From CBDEGU01 sp965238045 (GTDB taxonomy: Bacteria > Acidobacteriota > Terriglobia > Bryobacterales > UBA6623), in assembly GCA_965238045.1 (NCBI GenBank), contig CBDEGU010000004.1, positions 1 through 43,790 of the forward strand: a stretch of 43,790 nucleotides of DNA. The letters run 5' to 3'. Positions 16,943 to 24,492 of the stretch are shown piece by piece (within the stretch, counting starts at the first letter, position 1; the number at the start of each line of letters is the position of its first letter). Below the pieces are notes generated by a model that worked only from the letters and a program-made list of their open reading frames with translations, ran no database searches and was not told where the DNA came from. A program made the position numbers and the translations under genes.

Positions 16943-18466
16943 ATGGCGTCTCGACGACATCGCAAGTCTCGGTCCTCGGACGCCACACCGGCGCCTGCCA
17001 CCTCGGCCAAGCCCGGCCAGTTCAGCTGCCGCGAAAAGCTGCTCCTGGCCGCCTGCCTTGGCCTGGCTTATGCCCTCATCGCCACCTGGGGCCAGTTCGA
17101 GTTCGGCGACCTGATGGGCTACTACAACCTCCTCGCTGACGCTTTCCTCGCCGGTCGTCTCCACGTCCTGCCGACCTCGACCCTCCAGGATCTGGTGCCT
17201 TACGAGGGCCGCTATTACTTCCAGTGGGGGCCCTTCCCGGCTGTCCTCCACGCCGCCGCCCGTCTGTTGGGCACGACGCTCTCCGACCGCGTGGCCTGCT
17301 TGCTGGCCGGCTGGCTGAGTGCCCTGGTTTTCTTCGAGATTCTCGTCGCCCTGAGGAGGCTTTGGTTCTCCCGGGCCCCGCGGTGGCTTTGCGTGTGGTT
17401 TGTTCTGGCGTTTGCCTTCGGCACGCCGGCGGCGCTAGTGGCCTGGTACGGGTCGGTCTACCACGAGAGCATTGCCTTTGCCAGCTTGCTGCTCCTGACA
17501 GCCACCTTGTTCTTCCTCCGCTACCTGGAGCATGGGACTGTGGGGTGGCTCGCGGCCGCTGGTCTCGCCGCGGGCCTGAGCATTACGACGAGGGTCAATT
17601 ACGTCCTGCATGGTGCGGTCCTGCTGGCCGGACTCTGCGCCTTCCATCACCTGCGCAGGCTCCCCTTCCGGGCGCGCCTGCGGCAAGCCGCCGCTTTTAG
17701 TCTTCCCCTGATCGCCTGCGCGCTGCTGATGGCGTCCTACAACTACGCCCGCTTCGGTTCGCCCTGGGAATACGGAACCACTTACCAGCTCGGGCCCGAC
17801 CATCGCGTACTCTCCCTGGACCGGATTCCCGAAAACTTCCTCCATTACCTGGTGGCACCGCCCCAATTCAGCGGCGACCTTCCCTGGATCGTCCACGCCG
17901 GCTGGCAGCCCCTTCGCACCACGCTGCGCTTGTGTCGGCGCGACCCCAGGTTTGAGCCGGCCCGTCTCTTCCTCGGAACTGTATCTCTTTTATCTCTTTC
18001 GGCCGGGGTGCTGTTTCTGTTTCTGTTAACCTTCGACGCCGCGGCGCGGCGCTACGCCCAGGATTTCGTGCCGCAGCTCATGATCCTTGCCTTTGCCGGG
18101 GCCTGTGCTCTCGCCGGCGGGCGCCGCTGGAACCGCTGGCGTTCCTTCGCCTGGCCCATCTTATGCTTTTCCGCAATTCTGCACTTACATCTCGCCCTGT
18201 TCGAGTTCGTCGACAGCACTTTCCCCGATCCCAACGCCATGAAGGCCTTCGTTGCGATCAGCCCGACCTTGCGAGGCCTTGTCCCCGGCCCCCGGCTCAT
18301 TGAGCAGGAGGCTGTCGCGCACAACGACCTCGGCGTGATCGCGATGAGGCAGCGCCGTTTCCCCGAGGCTCTCGATCACTTCGAGCAGGCCGCGGCGCTG
18401 CTGCCGTACTCTGGCCGGATTGAGGCGAACCTACGCTTGGCGCGGCGACTCACCAGCCCTCCTTGA
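16943..18466 (+). CDS. Polytopic membrane protein, GT-C glycosyltransferase-like, with TPR-like tail
   Basis: A 507-residue protein with a basic N-terminal segment, about ten hydrophobic helices and a cytoplasm-like C-terminal tail. The first loop contains FGDLMGYYNLLADAFLAGRL, which resembles the acidic first loop of dolichyl-phosphate-type GT-C glycosyltransferases. The tail (HNDLGVIAMRQRRFPEAL, then FEQAAALLPYSG) is one clear TPR-type helix pair. This layout is common in bacterial membrane glycosyltransferases of unknown acceptor, so a role in cell-surface glycosylation is inferred, not shown. The start is uncertain: ATG 16943 is used, but an in-frame GTG at 16925 is equally possible, and neither has a strong ribosome site. 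Confidence 0.7.
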   Translation: MASRRHRKSRSSDATPAPATSAKPGQFSCREKLLLAACLGLAYALIATWGQFEFGDLMGYYNLLADAFLAGRLHVLPTSTLQDLVPYEGRYYFQWGPFPAVLHAAARLLGTTLSDRVACLLAGWLSALVFFEILVALRRLWFSRAPRWLCVWFVLAFAFGTPAALVAWYGSVYHESIAFASLLLLTATLFFLRYLEHGTVGWLAAAGLAAGLSITTRVNYVLHGAVLLAGLCAFHHLRRLPFRARLRQAAAFSLPLIACALLMASYNYARFGSPWEYGTTYQLGPDHRVLSLDRIPENFLHYLVAPPQFSGDLPWIVHAGWQPLRTTLRLCRRDPRFEPARLFLGTVSLLSLSAGVLFLFLLTFDAAARRYAQDFVPQLMILAFAGACALAGGRRWNRWRSFAWPILCFSAILHLHLALFEFVDSTFPDPNAMKAFVAISPTLRGLVPGPRLIEQEAVAHNDLGVIAMRQRRFPEALDHFEQAAALLPYSGRIEANLRLARRLTSPP

Positions 18467-18634
18467 GGGCGGTCTCTCGCGACGGACGCATGGGATCAAT
18501 CCAGTTCCAGGACCTGCGAGATCGGAGGGCGAGATCGGGGGACGGCGAAAAGAGTACCGAACGCAGCAGTGCGAAAACGGCATTGTCGAGTTAACTGGCA
18601 GCCGAGGGACCAAGCCACGGTATCGAGTATTCAG

Positions 18635-19325
18635 GCGCGGTCTCGCGACCCATATCTTGGGGCTGTCCGAAAGCGCCGGGATCAACCGGCGAGGAGTTGG
18701 GGATGCAAGAGCCCTGCGGCGAAGGAGTAGCGAACCACGCTGACCTCGAGTCATGCGCCGGCGATGGTGACATCGCGGGTGAAGCGTTGACAGAGGCACT
18801 GGCGGGCCGCCTATCGAGCCGCGAAATACCAGTTTCGGGTGCCGACCTTGTGTACAGAAAGGGAAGGCAATATCAACCGTCGCGCTTTCGCAAGCGGCGT
18901 GCGAACCCGGCGCGGTCGGAGAACCCGTGCACGTCAGGAAAATCCTTGCACGAGAACCGGGAGACCTCGGAGACGCCTGCCGCGAAGTAGCGGGCCGGAG
19001 GGGGAAGGCTACGGCCGCACGTCCCACGTGTACGTCGCCGAGGAGTCGGAGCGGGGATAGTACCGATGAACGATTCGAACAAGGGTGGAGAACCGGCGGC
19101 GGAGAGTCGGGAGGGAAGCGCCCGTGCCAAGGAGCGCGCGGCCAAGCCCCCAACGGTCCGCCCACAGAGGCTGGCAGCCGTGTCCCCGGGGCTGGACCGG
19201 GTGCGGCCAGCAGCACGCTGTGTGCTTGGCCGCCATCCATCCGATGCAGGAGCCGTATGAGTTGATGCTCACGTACGAATCTGTGCGGGGGGTGCCGGGT
19301 GACCGGTATCCCTACCGCGACCGAT
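18635..19325 (+). mobile_element. Group II intron-like element with most of its reverse transcriptase deleted
   Basis: The 3' end carries a domain V-like hairpin at 19250-19282: GAGCCGTATGAG, loop TTGATG, CTCACGTACG, matching the group II consensus (AGC triad and ACGTACG), although the last bases read AATCT rather than GTTCT. It is followed by a domain VI-like hairpin (GGTGCCGGGTGACCGGTATC) and CCTACCGCGACC. The upstream 400 bases contain stretches I associate with domain I of bacterial introns, such as GGAGTAGCGAACCACGCTGA and GAGAACCGGGAGACCTCGG, then GGGGATAGTACCGATGAACG, the usual lead-in to the intron ORF. The 5' edge, near GCGCGG at 18635, is a guess, since it departs from GUGYG. The element lies between the membrane-protein gene and arfB. 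Confidence 0.7.
19066..19260 (+). pseudogene. Remnant of the intron-encoded reverse transcriptase, N terminus only
   Basis: A 64-codon frame beginning MNDSNKGGEP follows the group II lead-in sequence and reaches SPGLDRVRPAAR, which resembles the segment just before the reverse transcriptase palm. It then runs straight into the sequence before domain V. All RT, maturase and endonuclease motifs are absent. I read this as an internal deletion of roughly the whole catalytic ORF. Splicing could only happen with a maturase supplied from elsewhere. Confidence 0.55.
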
Positions 19326-19371
19326 CTGTCCTCGGGCTTCGGTAGGATGAGACAGGAGCGGTTTTCCGGCG

Positions 19372-19806
19372 ATGGAAGACATCGAGATTAGTGAAACTGT
19401 TACGATTCCGGCCCGGGAATTGCGGATTTCGTTCGCGCGGTCGGGGGGGCCGGGCGGACAGAACGTCAACAAGGTCGAGACGAAAGTTGAGCTGCGCTGG
19501 CTGGCCGCCGGGACGTCGGCGCTCTCGGGCGATGCCCTGGAGGGACTGCTCCAGCGGCTGGCCCGGCGACTCACCGCCGAAGGAGAGCTTGTCGTCACCT
19601 CGAGCCGCACCCGTGAGCAGTCTCGCAATCGCGAGGATGCCCAAGCCAAGCTGGCTGAGATTGTTCGTGAGGCGCTGCGGCCGCCTCGCGCGAGAAAGCG
19701 CACGCGGCCCCCGAAGCAGGCGAAGGAGAGACGACTGCGAGAGAAGAAGGAGCGGTCGTTGCGCAAGAAGGACAGGAGGCTCGATGAGCCGGCGGCGCTG
19801 GAATAG
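19372..19806 (+). CDS. arfB: Peptidyl-tRNA hydrolase ArfB (ribosome rescue)
   Basis: A 144-residue class-I release-factor-like protein that frees peptides from ribosomes stalled at the 3' end of truncated mRNAs. The catalytic GGQ is at residues 28-30 in SGGPGGQNVNK, followed by the domain core and SSRTREQSRNREDA. The C terminus is a long basic tail (KQAKERRLREKKERSLRKK) of the kind that enters the empty mRNA channel. The ATG at 19372 follows a GACAGGAG purine-rich site. The gene begins about 45 bases after the intron-like element, so its promoter probably lies within or just after that element. Confidence 0.95.
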   Translation: MEDIEISETVTIPARELRISFARSGGPGGQNVNKVETKVELRWLAAGTSALSGDALEGLLQRLARRLTAEGELVVTSSRTREQSRNREDAQAKLAEIVREALRPPRARKRTRPPKQAKERRLREKKERSLRKKDRRLDEPAALE

Positions 19807-19822
19807 TGCTTGAACGGACTTG

Positions 19823-19941
19823 CTAGAACATTTTCAAGCGTGATATAGCCCGTATCCGAAGATGCATTCGCCGTGGCGGAAGCACCGATGCTGAGCAGCC
19901 CCCCCCATGGGTTGCCTATTTCATTCCTGAAAATGCTCTAG
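19823..19941. repeat. 119-bp element bounded by 14-bp inverted repeats
   Basis: CTAGAACATTTTCA at 19823-19836 and TGAAAATGCTCTAG at 19928-19941 are inverted copies matching at 13 of 14 positions. The interior has no coding potential and includes a run of eight C. Size and shape fit a MITE or a REP-type element. No target duplication is obvious. Confidence 0.45.
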
Positions 19942-19970
19942 CCGCGGCAGGCTGTGAGGGCGGAAGCAAG

Positions 19971-20016
19971 CGAGTCCCGCATCCGGGGGCGAGTCCCGCG
20001 TCCGGGGGCGAATCCC
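19971..20016. repeat. 19-bp tandem repeat, about 2.4 copies
   Basis: Two adjacent 19-bp units, 19971-19989 and 19990-20008, differ at one base (CGAGTCCCGCRTCCGGGGG), followed by a partial third. They lie in the intergenic stretch between arfB and the convergent methyltransferase/Ig gene. Confidence 0.6.
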
Positions 20017-20096
20017 GTTGGCTGAATTGAGGCTGCCCCGGTTCGCCCCGGCTCTCCCGCAGTTCCCCGAGATTTCAGAGTTCCGCCTCGCCGACC

Positions 20097-21681
20097 TTAA
20101 CTCGAAGGAGCAGGCCCCAACAATCTCGGAATCACCACGAATCGGCCGTCCGCTTCAAATCGCAATCCTAAGCCGCTGATCTTCCCCCCCGCATCAGCCC
20201 GAAACTCAATCACTCCACGCCGACCGGCCGTCAGCGGCAACTCGTCCTCCAGCATGAATGACGCGTGTCCATTGGCGGGCAAGCGCAGCTCTTCGGCGCC
20301 AAGCTCACGCCAATCGTCGTCCCAGATCGTCGCGACGATCGAAGCTGCATCCGACTCACCCTCCGGCTTGCCTGGGTTGACCAACGCCACGCCTACCCGG
20401 CATCCTTCTGTGTTGTCAAAAGGCAGCAAGAACGAAGGCTCCAACACCGAAACCAACTCGGCCGTCACTGCCCGCGCCGACGGGGAATCATACGCCGCGT
20501 AGCCGGCAAGCGGACCTGTACAGGCAACCTCCGCCCAACCCGCGCGCTCGACCCCGTACTGCTCTCCGGTCTCGATGTGCAGCGCGGAACAGGGAGCCAC
20601 CATCGAGATGACCTCGTTCGCATCCCGTTCGCGCTCCGGCCCCCCTGGATCGACAAGCAGCGGCAAGAGCAGCGGAGCCCCATCGTCAGCCCGGAACCTC
20701 ACCGTGACGCCCACCTCCGACGCTGACGCATTGAACAGCCGCAAATGGGTCTTCCAGCCCGCTCCGCAAGCCACCTGCGGAAGCACAAATCGGCCCGGCT
20801 TCGCCTCCAGGTCAATTGAAAGCTCGAAATCCGACGCCGTCTGCTCCGACCCGCTGTCCACCGACCGCACCGTAAACCGTGAGTTCCCCGGCTGGGCCGG
20901 CCTGCCGGAAATGATCCCGGTGCTCATGCTGATCCGCAGTCCAGGCGGCAACGCACCCCTCGCCACCGACCACCTGTAAGGAGGTCTCCCGCCCCTCGCG
21001 GACAATGCCTGCACGTGATTCGCTCCTACCCTGCCGCTTCGCAGCCGAGCCCGAGACGTTATCCGGAACCGGGGAAGAATCTGATCCTCTTTGACGATGA
21101 TCGTAAAGTTCTGACGCACCACCTGGCGGGGCGAAGAATGGTCCGCGACCGTAACCGCGGGTGTAAAAACACCCGACTCCCTTACCCTTCCGGCCAGCAA
21201 GCCCGTGGCATGGAGTTCCACCTCTGGCGGCAGCCCCGCGGCCGACCAAACATAGGGCGGGCGGCCTCCGCTGGCGTTCAATTGCTGCTCGTATCCGGCT
21301 CCGCCTTCCTGTGCCGGACGCAATGAAGTGGTCCCAATCTCAAGTCGCAGGCCGCCAAACCCCGTACTCACTCGCCCCTGCTTAGCTTGGCGAATACATT
21401 GAGCAGGCGTAAGCCCCCGCGAATAGTGATGCTCGGCGCAAGGCTCCGGCGTCATCACCGCGGACATCTGCGTCGGAGTAAGAGTCCCGCTGACAATCGC
21501 CTGTTCATCAAAGGCATGTACGCGATCGATGAACCCGCGGTCCCACTCCGCGGCGGCATCAAAGTTGAATCCAAAGCTTCGATCCACAAATACATTGATC
21601 ACATTTCCGAATGCGACAAACAGGTGGAAATCGAAACGCTCCAACAAGAGCGGCAGTATGTCCTGCGCACGTATGCCCTCA
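20097..21681 (-). pseudogene. C-terminal part of the split methyltransferase/Ig-repeat fusion
   Basis: Reading leftward from the IS junction, the frame opens with the end of a methyltransferase (GIRAQDILPLLLERFDFHLF to SGTLTPTQM), then a short linker, then two putative-Ig (He_PIG) repeats recognised by SGGRPPYVWSAAGLPP and RGGRPPYRWSVARGALPPGL. It finishes with a roughly 200-residue beta-rich tail (KTHLRLFNASASEVGVTVRF, GVALVNPGKPEG, LRLPANGHASF) typical of Solibacter-type exported proteins. It is separated from its start by the IS at 21682. Removing the IS and one target copy restores a frame of 768 codons ending at TAA 20097. Alone it has no start of its own that makes sense. Confidence 0.75.
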
Positions 21682-22677
21682 GATGGGTATTTACTTGACT
21701 CAGGTGACCCCAAGATGTAGGATCTTGGGCGATGGAAGATTATCCCCGGAATTTGGCCGAGTTCGAGGCGCGTTTCGCTAGCGAGCAGGCCTGTCGGGAG
21801 TATCTGTGTCAACTCCGCTGGCCGGAGGGTTTTCGTTGTCCGCGATGCGGGCATGACAAAACCTGGGCGGTGCGCACGGTGCTGCTGCAGTGTGCAAGCT
21901 GCGGGCATCAAGCTTCGGCGACAGCAGGCACAATCTTTCAAGACACCCGCAAGCCGCTCCAGAGTTGGTTTCGAGCAATGTGGTGGCTCACCAGCCAGAA
22001 GAACGGGGCGAGTGCATTGGGATTGCAGCGGGTGTTGGGCCTGGGCAGCTCAAGACGGCCTGGACTTGGTTGCACAAGCTTCGGCGCGCTATGGTGCGGC
22101 CCGGACGTGATCGCCTCAGCGGGCGCGTTGAGGTTGACGAGACTTACTTAGGAGCCCTGGAGGAGGGCGTGCGGGGCCGCGACGCGGCTGATTGTAGTAG
22201 CGGCCGAGGAAGATGGCGCCGGCATCGGACGAGTTCGGATGCGCACGATTCCGAACGCCTCTGGGGACAGCTTGATGGCCTTCGTCGGCGAGTCGGTCGA
22301 ACCCGGCAGCGTGGTCCACACGGACGGCTGGCTGGGATACGAGCCACTCGAAAGCGACGGCTATCGCCACAGGTGAGCTACCTGGACGGGCAACCGGCAC
22401 GAGCCTCTCAACTGCTCCCCCGCGTGCATCGCGTGGTGTCGTTACTGAACGTTGGATACTGGGTACGCATCAAGGAGCCGTCAGCCACGAGCATCTCGAC
22501 TACTACCTCGACGAATTCACCTTCCGCTTCAACCGCCGCAAGTCCAGAAGCCGAGGCAAGCTCTTCTACCGCCTGGTTCAGCAGGCCGTCGCCGTCCAAC
22601 CGGCGCCCTACAAGTCGCTGGTCCTACGGACAACCACAACGTCATTTCAAAATACCTGAGTCAAGTGAATACCCATC
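21682..22677 (+). mobile_element. IS1595-family insertion sequence (996 bp)
   Basis: Both ends carry a 24-bp terminal inverted repeat, 21682-21705 and 22654-22677, matching at 23 of 24 positions (GATGGGTATT start). The flanks carry a perfect 8-bp target duplication, TGCCCTCA, at 21674-21681 and 22678-22685. Size, 8-bp duplication and transposase type all fit IS1595/ISXO2-like elements. It has split a methyltransferase/Ig fusion gene. Just inside the left end is a hairpin (CCCAAGAT, GTAGG, ATCTTGGG) at 21709-21730. Confidence 0.92.
21732..22659 (+). pseudogene. IS1595-family transposase, multiply frameshifted
   Basis: The N-terminal zinc ribbon is clear (CPRCGH then CASCGH), followed by GTIFQDTRKPLQSWF and WWLTSQKNG. 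A one-base loss near 22050 shifts the frame; the next frame gives KTAWTWLHKLRRAM and the first catalytic aspartate in VEVDETYLG. Another shift near 22190 leads to IVVAAEEDGAGIGRV and the second aspartate in VVHTDGWLGYE. Two more shifts, near 22375 and 22450, lead to LLPRVHRVVSLL and HLDYYLDEFTFRFNRR, and the frame ends at TGA 22659 inside the right repeat. With at least four shifts the enzyme should be dead, although the IS ends remain good substrates for a helper transposase. Confidence 0.85.
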
Positions 22678-23404
22678 TGCCCTCAAATTCATCGGTCGAG
22701 CAATCATGGTTGATGTACTCTTCCTCATGCCGCTCAAGCGCCCGGTTCCAGCGATAGCCGGCTGGCAACTCCCGCCAGAACCGCCGCACCTCCCGCAGGG
22801 CCTCGGGCCAGCGCAGGTGACCGTTACGGCCGATCATGTCGCTCGTAACAAAGTAACCGTCCGGCCGCAGAGATCTCTTGACCTCGTCCAACAAATGTTC
22901 CAGCTCGAGAACATGATGCAAGGCTTGATTCGCGATGACAGCCGAATACCGCTTCGCCGCCTTCCAACTATTGAAGTCACCTTCGGTGAACTCGAAATTC
23001 TCCTCCACACCGGAATCTTTAGCAAGCTCGCGGCCGCGGCGCAGCATGAGAGGATTCAGGTCCAAACACTCGATCGTGAACCGCGCAAGCCCCGCCCGCC
23101 GGAGCATTTGCGCGACGCGAACTTCCGCGTCACAATTTCCTGCTCCCAGGCTCAGAAAAATGGGAGTTTCATCGGGGTGGGCCTTCGCCCACAGCCCCAG
23201 ATACTTCGCATACAAGTCCTCGGCGATGGTGAAACCATACTCGGCGGCCATCGGCCGAACATACGTATGCGCCCAGTAGTGGAAAATAGGCGGCAGGTCA
23301 TGCACTTTCGACTGGTCTCGATAGCGCTCGTGTTCGTTCCTTAACTTTCTCTCGTAGTCATCGGCGCTGTTCGGAGTACGCCTCAGCTTGGCTAAAAATG
23401 ACAT
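22661..23404 (-). pseudogene. SAM-dependent methyltransferase, N-terminal part of the split fusion
   Basis: The class I methyltransferase fold begins after about 80 residues. Motif I is FLSLGAGNCDAEV (residues 83-95), the acidic residue after strand 2 lies in ECLDLNP, and later blocks include VIANQALHHVLELEHLLDEV and SLRPDGYFVTSDMIG. ATG 23404 gives a natural start (MSFLAKLRR). At residue 242 the frame enters the right end of the IS and stops five codons later, so DEFEG is joined to the foreign RWVFT. The missing remainder lies beyond the IS at 21681 and downward. The substrate is unknown. The enzyme core may still fold, but it has lost its C-terminal helical part and the Ig repeats. Confidence 0.85.
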
Positions 23405-23513
23405 GGAACCCGATCCTGGGGAGCAGCAGACTCGGCAGGCGCCGCCGCTCCCCATTCTATACGAATGGCGGACCCTAGCCCGCGTTTCTGACCGCGTGGC
23501 GAGGCCTGCAAGC

Positions 23514-24299
23514 TCATCCGGTGATTGTGCTGATCGAGCGTTCGACATGGCGCCGAACAAGATCTGACGGGTCGTCACGCGCACGCTCAAGCGCGGACAA
23601 GCAGGCTTTTTCACCTGTCTCTCCCATGGCCCAAGCGGCGCTCGCGCGGTAGTGCTCACCGCCATGCCCAAGCATTCGCTCGAGTACGGCAAGTCCCCTG
23701 GCGTCACCCAATTGATGCAGACCGAGAGCGGCATTGGCCATCGTTCTGTTGTCCGTCTCCTCGGTGGCTGCCAGCATCAACGCTCGCGCCCCTGGCGAGC
23801 GCGAACCCCAGAAACCCTCGATCGCGTTCGCCAACACCCTGCGATCGCCACCTTTTTGAAACTGTTCCGCGAAACTCGGGTTCTCGCAGAACCGGGCGAA
23901 CAACAGCGCTGCTTTCGAGCGCACCACATCATCCTTTGTGCGGAGCACCGGACTGAGGGATGCCAGGATTCGGTTGCTCTGGGCGATCTCGGACAGAATC
24001 ACCAGGATGCGACGCATTTCTTGTGAATCCCTGCCCGCAAGCGCCTTCGCCAGCCAGATGTCCAGAAGCGGATATGCTTGCAGCGCCCGCCGCGCCAGAC
24101 CAACCGCCGTCTCATCGTCAAAACGCCCGGAATCAGCCAGCAAGCCCACAAGCTGAGGCGCGACCACCTCGTGATTCTCAAACTTCCACCGTGTTAACTC
24201 ACGTCGCAGCAGCGCTGCCGGCTCCGTCTCCAGATGATCCTTCTCCGAGCCAGCCGAACTCGCTTCCTCGGAGGCACCCCCGGCGGGACGTTCAGACAT
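23514..24299 (-). CDS. HEAT-repeat protein
   Basis: A 261-residue protein, mostly helical repeats. The C-terminal units are easiest to see: NRTMANAALGLHQLGDARGL, YRASAAWAMGETGEKACLSA and DPSDLVRRHVERSI have the paired-helix spacing of HEAT/PBS-lyase-like repeats. Such proteins usually act as binding scaffolds; no catalytic motif is visible. ATG 24299 is chosen because AAGG lies five bases upstream. An upstream GTG at 24341 is possible but has poor spacing. A tandem 12-bp repeat (GCATGCGGGGCG twice) lies at 24379-24402, and a dispersed repeat at 24440 bounds the region. Confidence 0.75.
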   Translation of the reverse strand: MSERPAGGASEEASSAGSEKDHLETEPAALLRRELTRWKFENHEVVAPQLVGLLADSGRFDDETAVGLARRALQAYPLLDIWLAKALAGRDSQEMRRILVILSEIAQSNRILASLSPVLRTKDDVVRSKAALLFARFCENPSFAEQFQKGGDRRVLANAIEGFWGSRSPGARALMLAATEETDNRTMANAALGLHQLGDARGLAVLERMLGHGGEHYRASAAWAMGETGEKACLSALERARDDPSDLVRRHVERSISTITG

Positions 24300-24439
24300 A
24301 CAAGCCTTATCGTCCCCTTGGAGTCTGTCTTGCTCGCCCACGCCTTGAGAGACGTTTCTTTCCGATACGCTTTGGTCGGCATGCGGGGCGGCATGCGGGG
24401 CGTCGCCGTTCGTCTTGCCTTGATTGCGGTCCTCTGGCT

Positions 24440-24463
24440 CGCCCTAGGGGTCCACTCCAGTGT
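24440..24463 (-). repeat. Dispersed REP-like repeat, copy 5
   Basis: On the minus strand it reads CTGGAGTGGACCCCTAGGGC then GAGC. It lies 29 bases beyond the 3' end of the second kinase, in inverse orientation to the copy on that gene's other side at 27262. Confidence 0.6.
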
Positions 24464-24492
24464 CCAGGGTTCTGCCCCATCAAGACCGTGCG

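Noticed and set aside
19967..20020. CRISPR-like array
   Set aside because: The 19-bp units are directly adjacent with no spacers and only about 2.4 copies.
21890..23344. A 484-codon plus-strand frame running from the IS into the methyltransferase region
   Set aside because: Only its short KTAWTWLHKL to DETYLG part is transposase; the rest is the antisense of the methyltransferase and frameshifted IS sequence.
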